Part shown: piece after piece, positions 1-5,136 of the stretch
Position numbering within the stretch: the stretch's first letter is position 1
How the letters are laid out: each line of letters opens with the position of its first letter
Assembly (NCBI GenBank): GCA_948745425.1
Contig: CAPZDM010000094.1
Span: forward strand, 1-5,136
Direction of reading: 5' to 3'
DNA: 5,136 bases
DNA from: an uncultured Clostridia bacterium
GTDB taxonomy: Bacteria > Bacillota > Clostridia > TANB77 > CAG-508
Translations under genes and position numbers: made by a program
Notes under the pieces: generated by a model
What the model was told of the DNA's origin: nothing
Seen by the model: only the letters and a program-made list of their open reading frames with translations
Databases searched by the model: none

Positions 1-84
1 ATAATACTATAAATTTTTTATAAAAGTTTGTTGCACATCATTGACACATATACAATAAAAAACAAAGATAATATAAAAATTCTA

Positions 85-113
85 TTGAAAAATTATTAAG
101 AACAAGATATAAT
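85..113 (+). promoter_or_regulatory. Sigma-A type promoter upstream of the DUF4321 gene
   Basis: A -35 box TTGAAA (85-90) and a perfect -10 box TATAAT (108-113) are separated by exactly 17 bp, which is the optimal arrangement for the housekeeping sigma factor. Transcription would start near position 120, giving a leader of about 70 nt before the first ATG at 190. The leader contains only a weak 4-bp hairpin (142-145 with 154-157) and no convincing riboswitch. No comparably good promoter is visible in the later spacers, so this could be the main visible start for the whole gene run, although promoters outside the window cannot be excluded. The boxes are seen directly; their use is inferred. 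Confidence 0.72.
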
Positions 114-189
114 ATTATGGACAAACTGTTAATAGAGAAATCCGTAAGAGAAAACGGCGAAAAATGAAAAAAAGAGAAGAGGTATTAAA

Positions 190-447
190 ATGGCAACAAG
201 AGAAAAAAATGTATGGATACTTATAATATTCATATTATGTGGAATAGTATTAGGAAGTTTAATTGGAGAATTAGTATCAAACATAGAAGCACTTTGGTGG
301 TTTGGATATGGAAATACATTTGGTCTAACATCTCCATTAACATTAGACATGGGGGTAATAGTACTAACATTTGCACTAAGCTTTAAAATAAATATAGCAA
401 GCATAGTAGGACTTGGAATAGCAATATTTCTTTACAGAAAATTCTAA
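190..447 (+). CDS. DUF4321 family small membrane protein
   Basis: This 85-residue protein of unknown function is predicted to lie in the cytoplasmic membrane. Two hydrophobic segments are evident, about residues 8-28 and 53-81. The Gly-rich GIVLGSLIGEL stretch (18-28) in the first helix, the central Leu-Asp (52-53) and the FKINIASIVGL stretch (65-75) match what I recall of the DUF4321 family, whose members are of similar length and often sit just upstream of maf-radC-mreB in Clostridia. The chosen start has a purine-rich ribosome site (AGAGG at 178-182) 7 bases upstream, and a strong promoter lies at 85-113. It ends 187 bp before radC, so co-transcription is plausible but not shown. No catalytic residues are recognisable. 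Association with cell elongation is inferred from position only. Family assignment is fairly confident; function is unknown. Confidence 0.75.
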   Translation: MATREKNVWILIIFILCGIVLGSLIGELVSNIEALWWFGYGNTFGLTSPLTLDMGVIVLTFALSFKINIASIVGLGIAIFLYRKF

Positions 448-503
448 TAAAATAGGGGGATTAGCTATAATACTTAAAGGTAAATAATTAGCAAAAGTGA
501 CTA

Positions 504-526
504 TAGGGGCGACTAGTAGTCGCTCG
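504..526 (+). repeat. Compact intergenic hairpin repeat (copy A)
   Basis: In the non-coding gap 448-634, bases 507-514 pair with 518-525 around a 3-nt loop, giving an 8-bp stem with one G-U pair. The core GCGACTA (509-515) and TAGTCGC (517-523) is a perfect inverted repeat around one central base. The element begins TAGGGGCGACT and ends AGTCGCTCG, which resembles the stem base of the element at 3303-3361. No T-run follows, so it is not a classical terminator. The rest of the gap holds no gene, and a TATAAT at 466-471 lacks a matching -35 box. The form resembles short dispersed palindromic repeats starting GTAGGGGCG that I recall from other bacteria; this comparison was not verified by search. 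Confidence 0.6.
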
Positions 527-634
527 CATATTAGGATTAATAAAAAATACCAGTTAGATATGATACTAATATTTTAAATGGCAGTATATTGTAAAAATGG
601 GAGCTAATATAAAATATAGAAAGGACTAAAAATT

Positions 635-1348
635 ATGCCTATAAAAATGAAAGAACTCCCAGAATCTGAAAAACCATACGAAAAACTAGAAATATATGGA
701 GCAAAAAAGTTATCTAATGCAGAATTATTGGCAATAATTATAAAGACAGGAACAAAAAGTGACTCTGCTCTAAACTTAGCACAAAAGGTACTAGCATTAA
801 ATGACAAAAAAGACAAAAATAATTTAACATTTCTTAGAGAATTAACAATAAATGAACTAACTACTATAAGTGGAATAGGTAGAGTAAAAGCAATACAAAT
901 ATTAGCTTTAGCAGAATTATCAAAAAGAATGTTAACACCTATAAAAACAAATGATCAAAAAATTAAAACCACAGAGGATGTTGCAAATCTATTTATTAGC
1001 GAGATGTGTAATGAAGAAAGAGAAATCGCAAAAGTAATTATATTAAATGCAAAAAATGTAATCCTAAAAATACTAGACTTATCAATAGGGGGAACTAGTT
1101 ATGCCATATTAGAACCAAAGATAGTACTAGCAGAAGCAGTAAAAATGCAAGCACCCAAAATTATATTAGTTCATAATCATCCTAGTGGAGACCCAACACC
1201 AAGCGAACAAGACTATCAGGCAACAGACAGAATTTTTGAAGCTGCAAGTATAATGGGAATAGATTTATTAGACCATGTGATTATAGGAAAAAATAATCAA
1301 TATGAAAGTATAATGTTTCAAAAAAAGAAAAGGAGAAGAGATTATTAA
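635..1348 (+). CDS. radC: RadC family JAMM/MPN+ domain protein
   Basis: This 237-residue protein is close to the usual RadC length. The N-terminal part (about 1-105) has the typical ELPESEKP opening (7-14), a LSNAELLAI segment (26-34) and a helix-hairpin-helix-like TISGIGRVKA stretch (77-86). The C-terminal JAMM/MPN+ domain (about 112-230) carries the complete metal-site motif HxHPSGDPTPSxxD: His180, His182, Ser190 and Asp193, with the upstream acidic NEERE segment at 126-130. The family was named for DNA repair, but that role has been questioned and its biochemical activity is unclear. The start is supported by GAAAGGA (619-625) 9 bases upstream; the next ATG, Met5, would be too far from it. 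The stop overlaps the mreB start by one base, and an mreB ribosome site lies inside the end of radC, indicating co-expression. The lysine/arginine-rich tail (KKKRRRDY) is encoded by the stretch that also contains that site. Confidence 0.93.
   Translation: MPIKMKELPESEKPYEKLEIYGAKKLSNAELLAIIIKTGTKSDSALNLAQKVLALNDKKDKNNLTFLRELTINELTTISGIGRVKAIQILALAELSKRMLTPIKTNDQKIKTTEDVANLFISEMCNEEREIAKVIILNAKNVILKILDLSIGGTSYAILEPKIVLAEAVKMQAPKIILVHNHPSGDPTPSEQDYQATDRIFEAASIMGIDLLDHVIIGKNNQYESIMFQKKKRRRDY
1331..1335 (+). promoter_or_regulatory. mreB ribosome binding site inside radC
   Basis: AGGAG lies within the last codons of radC, 12 bases before the mreB ATG at 1348. It fixes the mreB start, and together with the TAATG stop-start overlap it suggests translational coupling between radC and mreB. 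Confidence 0.7.
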
Positions 1349-2394
1349 TGAAAAAGAAAAAAGTAAGTTTTTTTAAATTAGGCTCAAAAGATATGGGTAT
1401 AGACCTAGGAACAGCAAACATATTAGTCACTGTAAAAGGAAAAGGAATAGTACTTAATGAACCATCAGTTGTAGCAATAAATGCTAAAACTGATGAAATA
1501 CTTGCAACAGGAGCAGAAGCAAAAGAAATGTTAGGACGAACACCAAATGAAATAACAGCAGTTAGACCACTTAAGGATGGAGTAATAGCAGACTTTAAAG
1601 CAACACAATTATTATTAAAAAACTTAATAGTAAAAGTATCAGATAAATACAATGCAGGTAGACCGAAAGTAGTAGTAGGTGTACCCTCAGGAATTACAGA
1701 AGTAGAAGAAAGAGCAGTTGAAGAAGCAGTAATGTATTCAGGGGCAAAAGAAGTATATTTAATTGAAGAGCCAATGGCAGCAGCAATAGGAGCAGGAATA
1801 GACGTTGCAGCACCAAGTGGAAGTATTATTGTAGACATAGGAGGAGGAACTACAGAAGTTGCAGTTATATCATTAGGAGGAATAGTAAATAGCACATCTT
1901 TAAGAGTTGCTGGAGACGAATTAAACAATGACATAATAGACTATGTAAAAAAGACATACAATATTTTAATAGGAGAAACAACAGCAGAACAAATAAAAAA
2001 AGAAATAGGATGTGCAATGCCACTAATGACAGAAAAAACGATGGAAGTAATAGGAAGAGACTTAAGTACAGGACTTCCAGGAAACTGTGTACTAACATCT
2101 TCACAAACGCAAGAAGCAATGAAGTCATCAATTGATGAAATTATAGAAATTGTAAAAGCATCATTAGAAAAGACTCCACCAGAACTTGCATCAGACATAA
2201 TGGAAAAAGGAATAGTACTTGCAGGAGGAGGAGCATTAATAGAAAATCTTGATAAGCTAGTATCAATGAGAACAGGAATGCCAGCAATTGTTGCTGAAGC
2301 ACCATTAGAATGTGTAGTAAAAGGAACAGGAAAAACAATAGAAGACATAGAACAATTAAGAACAGTATTAATAAATGCAAGAAAGAATAAGTAA
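1348..2394 (+). CDS. mreB: Rod shape-determining protein MreB (bacterial actin homologue)
   Basis: The 348-residue product is full length for MreB, an ATP-binding actin-like protein that forms membrane-bound filaments and guides side-wall peptidoglycan synthesis. Actin-fold motifs appear in order: phosphate-1 loop GIDLGTAN (17-24), the conserved GKGIVLNEPSVVAI segment (31-44), the connecting motif EEPMAAAIGAG (140-150), phosphate-2 loop VDIGGGTTEVAVIS (162-175) and adenosine motif GIVLAGGGALI (288-298). The N-terminus is a short basic and aromatic leader (MKKKKVSFFKLG) that could form a membrane-contacting helix, as in other MreB proteins; this is inferred. Residue 25 is Ile where the family usually has Thr in DLGTANTLV, a small departure beside the phosphate loop. 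mreB starts one base inside radC and precedes mreC by 93 bp. The continuity of the cluster with mreC, mreD and PBP2 supports MreB itself rather than Mbl or another paralogue, though a second copy elsewhere is possible. Confidence 0.96.
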   Translation: MKKKKVSFFKLGSKDMGIDLGTANILVTVKGKGIVLNEPSVVAINAKTDEILATGAEAKEMLGRTPNEITAVRPLKDGVIADFKATQLLLKNLIVKVSDKYNAGRPKVVVGVPSGITEVEERAVEEAVMYSGAKEVYLIEEPMAAAIGAGIDVAAPSGSIIVDIGGGTTEVAVISLGGIVNSTSLRVAGDELNNDIIDYVKKTYNILIGETTAEQIKKEIGCAMPLMTEKTMEVIGRDLSTGLPGNCVLTSSQTQEAMKSSIDEIIEIVKASLEKTPPELASDIMEKGIVLAGGGALIENLDKLVSMRTGMPAIVAEAPLECVVKGTGKTIEDIEQLRTVLINARKNK

Positions 2395-2487
2395 AGTCTA
2401 CTGAGCAATATAAAAACTTTAAATTTAGCCAAAATTTGATGAGACACACTTCCTAAAGGAAAAATAAAATCTAGAAAGGATAGAAAT
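2395..2487 (+). other. Plain mreB-mreC spacer
   Basis: This 93-bp spacer is AT-rich. It holds only a weak TTCC/GGAA hairpin (2450-2453 with 2458-2461) without a T-run, and the mreC ribosome site AAAGGA (2475-2480), 7 bases before the ATG. I see no promoter with acceptable box spacing and no terminator, so read-through from mreB into mreC is expected. Confidence 0.5.
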
Positions 2488-3300
2488 ATGTATAACAATA
2501 AAAAAGGTGGAAAAATAGGAATAATAATAACAGTAGTAATATTAATACTACTAGTTATTCTATCAAATACAAAATTAAGTAACATTTCATATTTAGGAAA
2601 TGCCATAAACACTATTGTTATGCCTATACAAAATGGATACACATATTTAAAAAATAAAATAGCAGGAAACTCAAGTTTCTTTACAAACATAGAAACTTTA
2701 AGCACAGAAAATGATCAATTAAAACAAGAAAACAGTGAACTAGAACAAAAGTTAAGAGAATTAGAAATAATAAAAGCTGAGAACTTAACACTAAAAGAAT
2801 ATCTAAAACTAACAGAAAAATATACTTCATATACAACAATACCAGCATATATAATAAACAAAGACACCAGCAATTATAGCGATATATTTGTAATAAATGT
2901 AGGTTCAGACGATGGGATAAAGGAAAACATGACAGTAATAGCAGACAAAGGATTAGTAGGACATGTAGTATCAGTAACAAAAAACACAGCGAAAGTGCAA
3001 ACAATAATAGACCCATCAAGTGCAATAAGTGTAACATTTCAATCAACAGGAGACAATGCCATATGTAAAGGAACACTAGAATCAAAAACACTAAAAGCTA
3101 CATATATATCTACAAGTGCAGAAATATTAGAAAATGATATAGTCGAAACATCTGGTATGGGAGGAATGTATCAAAAAGGTATCATGATAGGAACAGTTAG
3201 CAAAATAGAGAACACAAAAAATATAACAGATAAATATGCGATAATAAAGCCAGCAGTAGACTTTGGCAAACTAGAAACTGTCCTAGTAATTATAAAATAG
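2488..3300 (+). CDS. mreC: Rod shape-determining protein MreC
   Basis: This 270-residue bitopic membrane protein is of usual MreC length. A basic N-terminus (KKGGK) precedes one membrane helix (about 9-27), which places the rest outside the cytoplasmic membrane. Residues about 66-108 form a predicted coiled coil rich in Glu, Leu and Lys (TENDQLKQENSELEQKLREL), used for dimerisation in the family. The beta-rich MreC domain follows (about 115-270), with recognisable NVGSDDGIKENM (137-148), GLVGHVVSV (155-163), IIDPSSAISV (173-182) and GMGGMYQKGIMIGTV (223-237) segments. MreC is a scaffold that contacts PBP2 and is thought to activate the RodA-PBP2 synthase. The start is supported by AAAGGA 7 bases upstream and by the immediate approach to the membrane helix. 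No truncation or frameshift is seen. The 109-bp spacer after it is structured, unlike the tight spacing often found between mreC and mreD. Confidence 0.94.
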   Translation: MYNNKKGGKIGIIITVVILILLVILSNTKLSNISYLGNAINTIVMPIQNGYTYLKNKIAGNSSFFTNIETLSTENDQLKQENSELEQKLRELEIIKAENLTLKEYLKLTEKYTSYTTIPAYIINKDTSNYSDIFVINVGSDDGIKENMTVIADKGLVGHVVSVTKNTAKVQTIIDPSSAISVTFQSTGDNAICKGTLESKTLKATYISTSAEILENDIVETSGMGGMYQKGIMIGTVSKIENTKNITDKYAIIKPAVDFGKLETVLVIIK

Positions 3301-3302
3301 CG

Positions 3303-3361
3303 TAGGGGTGGCTTTGCGTGAGAATTTTGTACAGCAAAATTCGCTCATCCAAAGTCGTCCG
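3303..3361 (+). repeat. Extended intergenic hairpin repeat (copy B)
   Basis: Between mreC and mreD, bases 3306-3329 pair with 3335-3360 around a 5-nt loop (3330-3334). There is one C/C mismatch (3317/3349) and a two-base bulge (3342-3343). The upper arm contains the 8-bp perfect inverted repeat GAATTTTG (3322-3329) and CAAAATTC (3335-3342). The base of the stem, TAGGGGTGGCT with AGTCGTCCG, corresponds position by position to copy A at 504-526. Several base pairs are G-U on the + strand and would be A/C mismatches on the other strand, so the structure is best as RNA from the gene strand. It does not code for protein. Confidence 0.65.
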
Positions 3362-3379
3362 AGTGACGAAGCCACTTTT
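3308..3379 (+). terminator. Possible attenuator: terminator-like alternative stem before mreD
   Basis: GTGGCTTTG (3308-3316) can pair with CGAAGCCAC (3367-3375), a 9-bp stem with one G-U, directly followed by TTTT (3376-3379) and then GTT. The upper arm of the inner hairpin (3319-3347) can persist inside its loop, while the lower half of that hairpin (3306-3316 with 3350-3360) is mutually exclusive with this stem. A small hairpin TCGTC (3355-3359) with GACGA (3365-3369) also competes. This is the shape of a terminator or antiterminator switch, but the T-run is short and the loop long, so partial termination or mere mRNA stabilisation is equally possible. The base pairing is seen; the regulatory role is inferred. 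Confidence 0.35.
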
Positions 3380-3396
3380 GTTCTAACAAAAAAATA

Positions 3397-3402
3397 AGGA
3401 GG
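3397..3402 (+). promoter_or_regulatory. Strong mreD ribosome binding site
   Basis: A full AGGAGG, within AAGGAGGAGG (3396-3405), lies 7 bases before the mreD ATG. It is the strongest Shine-Dalgarno site in the window and fixes the mreD start just after the structured spacer. Confidence 0.8.
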
Positions 3403-3409
3403 AGGAAAT

Positions 3410-3952
3410 ATGGATAAGAAAAAAGTATTAATAGTAATAACATTAATTTTAGTATTTTTCATAATATATTTTCTCCAATCAAACTTTTTTAATTGGTTTA
3501 CAATAGCAGGAATAAAGCCAAACTTATTTGTAATATTAGCGTTATTTATAGGACTATTTTTAGGAAGAAAATCGGGACTTTGTTTTGGAATAATATATGG
3601 ATTTTTTCTTGACTCACTAATCGGAAGAAACATAGGTATAGCATCAGTAATGCTTGGAATAATTGGATTAATAGGTGGATATATAGACAAAAATTTTTCC
3701 AAAGACAATAGGTTAATGATAATGGCAATGGTTACAGTAACAACAATAATTTACGAAATAGGATTATATATAATACAAAGTATAATTCTATCATATCATA
3801 TCGAACAAATTAGTATTCTAATAAAAACACTATGTGTAGAAATAATATATAACATAATAATTACAATAATAATATATCCACTAATAAAAAAAGCAGGATA
3901 CTATATAGAAGGGATATTCAAAGAAAGCAATGTCTTAACAAGGTATTTTTAA
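3410..3952 (+). CDS. mreD: Rod shape-determining protein MreD
   Basis: This 180-residue, very hydrophobic protein has the usual MreD length and about six membrane helices (roughly 5-22, 34-52, 55-70, 77-92, 102-124 and 137-160). Family landmarks are GIKPNLFVILALF (34-46), the Gly-rich GLFLGRKSGLCFGIIYGFFLD stretch split over helices two and three (48-68), and LIGRNIGIASVMLGIIGLIGGYI near 70-92. MreD is an integral membrane partner of MreC in the elongation complex; its molecular job is poorly defined. Start choice is firm because of the AGGAGG 7 bases upstream. It lies 109 bp after mreC and 16 bp before the PBP2 gene, so mreD and PBP2 are almost certainly co-transcribed. MreD sequences are poorly conserved, so the call rests on hydropathy, landmarks and position together. 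Confidence 0.9.
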   Translation: MDKKKVLIVITLILVFFIIYFLQSNFFNWFTIAGIKPNLFVILALFIGLFLGRKSGLCFGIIYGFFLDSLIGRNIGIASVMLGIIGLIGGYIDKNFSKDNRLMIMAMVTVTTIIYEIGLYIIQSIILSYHIEQISILIKTLCVEIIYNIIITIIIYPLIKKAGYYIEGIFKESNVLTRYF

Positions 3953-3957
3953 TAAAA

Positions 3958-3963
3958 GGGAGG
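3958..3963 (+). promoter_or_regulatory. PBP2 ribosome binding site
   Basis: GGGAGG, 5 bases before the ATG at 3969, sits in the 16-bp gap after mreD. It decides the start of the PBP2 gene, whose first residues lead directly into the membrane anchor. Confidence 0.7.
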
Positions 3964-3968
3964 TTATA

Positions 3969-5136
3969 ATGAATATATACAAAAAACAACCAAATATAAA
4001 ATTAAGATTTAACTTATTGACAGTTTTTATATACATAATAGCAATAGTATTATTATTACAATTATTTAACCTCCAGATAATAAACGGAGCGACATATAGA
4101 GAAGAATCAAACACAAGATTAACAAGAGAAAGTACATTATATGCAGCAAGGGGTAACATTACAGACAGTAGTGGAAGTCTATTAGCCACAGTAGACACAG
4201 GATATAGTGCAGAACTATACAAAACAAAATCAGACAATGAAACATTAAATCAAACGATATTAAATATAATTAATGTTTTAGAAAAAAATCAAGAAACATA
4301 TCTAGACACATTTCCAGTAAAACTAAATCCATTTGAATTCACAATAAAAGATGAAGAAAAACTTAAAGCATGGAAGAAAAAATACAAAATAGATAATAAT
4401 GCAACAGCAGAAGATGTATTCAATATATTCAAAGATAGATATGAAATTACAACAAACAATATAGCAGATGCAAGAAAAATAATGGGGTTAAGATATAGAA
4501 TAACAACAGAAGGATATAGCTCTACAAGGTCAATATCAATAGCAGACAACTTAAGTGAAAAAAGTGTAAGCACATTTTCAGAAAGAAATGATTTATTTGG
4601 AGGATTAACAATAGTCACAAAGGCAACAAGAACATATCCAAATGGTAAATTAGCCTCACACATATTAGGATATATAGGAAAGATAAACGAAAAAGAATAT
4701 ACGGATAAAAAATCAGAAGGATATTTAATAAATGACTATATAGGAAGAACAGGTGTAGAAGACCTATTTGAGAAATACTTAAAAGGTGTAAATGGAACAA
4801 GGCAAATAGGAATGTCAGTAGATGGAGCAATTACAGAAGAATATATAGAAGATGAGGCAATACAAGGCTCAACCCTAGTACTAACAATAGATGCAAATCT
4901 TCAGGCAGTAGCAGAAAAAGCATTACAAGACACAATCAATAATATACGAGCAGGAGCTTATAGTAGTAGTAGAAAAAAATATGATGCTACAGCAGGTGCA
5001 ATTGTAGTTATGAATGTTAAAAATGGAGAAGTACTAGCAATGGCAAGTAATCCAGACTATGAACCACAACTATTTGTAAATGGAATAAGTCAAGAAAAAT
5101 ATAATGAATATAAGGAAATAAATGCATTATATAATA
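3969..5136 (+). CDS. mrdA: Penicillin-binding protein 2, class B elongation transpeptidase (3' end cut off by window)
   Basis: An open frame runs from ATG 3969 to the window end, giving the first 389 residues without a stop. A single membrane anchor (about 14-34) is followed by the outer-face dimerisation domain. Class B PBP landmarks appear in order: RGNITDSSGSLLA (61-73), ADARKIMGLRYRI (166-178), RTYPNGKLASHILGYIG (221-237), IGRTGVEDLFEKYLKG (258-273), GSTLVLTIDANLQ (300-312), and the start of the transpeptidase domain AGAIVVMNVKNGEVLAMASNPDYEP (342-366, quoted in two parts: AGAIVVMN and VLAMASNPDYEP). The frame ends in NALYN, normally followed by RA and, about 20 residues on, the catalytic SxxK; that motif and SxN and KTG are beyond the window. 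The enzyme cross-links side-wall peptidoglycan, working with RodA, MreC and MreD, and is a beta-lactam target. Position after mreD favours PBP2 over the division enzyme PBP3 or a sporulation SpoVD type. Confidence 0.92.
   Translation, partial: MNIYKKQPNIKLRFNLLTVFIYIIAIVLLLQLFNLQIINGATYREESNTRLTRESTLYAARGNITDSSGSLLATVDTGYSAELYKTKSDNETLNQTILNIINVLEKNQETYLDTFPVKLNPFEFTIKDEEKLKAWKKKYKIDNNATAEDVFNIFKDRYEITTNNIADARKIMGLRYRITTEGYSSTRSISIADNLSEKSVSTFSERNDLFGGLTIVTKATRTYPNGKLASHILGYIGKINEKEYTDKKSEGYLINDYIGRTGVEDLFEKYLKGVNGTRQIGMSVDGAITEEYIEDEAIQGSTLVLTIDANLQAVAEKALQDTINNIRAGAYSSSRKKYDATAGAIVVMNVKNGEVLAMASNPDYEPQLFVNGISQEKYNEYKEINALYN

Noticed and set aside
8..22. TATAAA (8-13) and TTTATA (17-22) inverted repeat with a T-run at the window start, as a terminator of an upstream gene.
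   Set aside because: The stem is only A-T pairs and would be too weak; the neighbouring upstream gene is not in view.
41..72. A perfect TTGACA (41-46) as a second promoter.
   Set aside because: At 17-bp spacing the -10 would be AAAGAT, and the better GATAAT (67-72) is 20 bp away. The pair at 85-113 is much stronger.
117..167. A 16-codon open frame beginning with ATG at 117 in the leader, as a possible leader peptide.
   Set aside because: Its ATG lies at or before the predicted transcription start and it has no ribosome site.
466..471. TATAAT box between the DUF4321 gene and radC as a radC promoter.
   Set aside because: No -35-like sequence lies 16-18 bp upstream and there is no extended -10 TG.
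528..572. ATATTAG (528-534) and CTAATAT (566-572) inverted repeat.
   Set aside because: Seven mostly A-T pairs with a 31-base loop are expected by chance in such AT-rich DNA.
578..607. A 9-codon open frame before radC.
   Set aside because: It has no Shine-Dalgarno site, no recognisable product, and is of chance length.
1941..2705. A 254-codon open frame on the - strand across the end of mreB and the start of mreC, and other long - strand frames.
   Set aside because: They lie opposite clear mre, radC and PBP2 genes, encode low-complexity Leu/Phe/Ser-rich sequence, and arise because A-ending codons on the + strand give few stops on the other strand.
4962..4973. AGT triplet run in the PBP2 gene (three Ser codons, then AGA).
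   Set aside because: It is too short to be a meaningful repeat and lies in a variable linker before the transpeptidase domain.

Overview
The window is a run of six genes, all on the + strand, from an AT-rich, low-GC Gram-positive bacterium. Gene content and order (DUF4321 protein, radC, mreB, mreC, mreD, class B PBP2) are those of the cell-elongation (rod) cluster of Clostridia. Strong AGGAGG-type ribosome sites, very A-rich coding strands (Ile mostly ATA, Arg mostly AGA, Thr ACA, Gly GGA) and the short intergenic palindromes suggest an uncultured, probably gut-associated, clostridial lineage. That placement is inferred from style and synteny, not from a search. TGG is used for Trp and TGA is not read through, so the standard bacterial code (table 11) fits.

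Layout: 1-189 is a leader with a very good sigma-A promoter (TTGAAA, 17 bp, TATAAT; 85-113). 190-447 encodes a small two-helix membrane protein of the DUF4321 family. 448-634 is non-coding and carries a compact hairpin repeat (504-526). 635-1348 is radC, overlapping by one base with mreB (1348-2394). After a plain 93-bp spacer comes mreC (2488-3300). A 109-bp spacer follows that holds a long, well-formed hairpin and a terminator-like alternative stem. Then come mreD (3410-3952) and, 16 bp later, a PBP2 (mrdA-type) gene from 3969 that runs off the window at 5136, just before its catalytic SxxK serine would appear.

How they work together: MreB filaments lie under the membrane and orient the elongation machinery. 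MreC and MreD link them to PBP2, the transpeptidase that cross-links new side-wall peptidoglycan with the SEDS polymerase RodA, which is probably encoded downstream of the window. RadC and the DUF4321 protein are conserved passengers with no proven role in elongation.

The most notable non-textbook signal is that the two structured spacers (504-526 and 3303-3361) share the same stem-base sequence, aligned base for base and with pairing preserved through G-U changes. They look like two members of one hairpin repeat family, the second enlarged by an extra terminal arm. The second copy can also form a competing stem followed by a T-run, which could tune read-through from mreC into mreD and PBP2. 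I see no evidence of a wholly new multi-gene system here; the coding part is a conserved housekeeping cluster.
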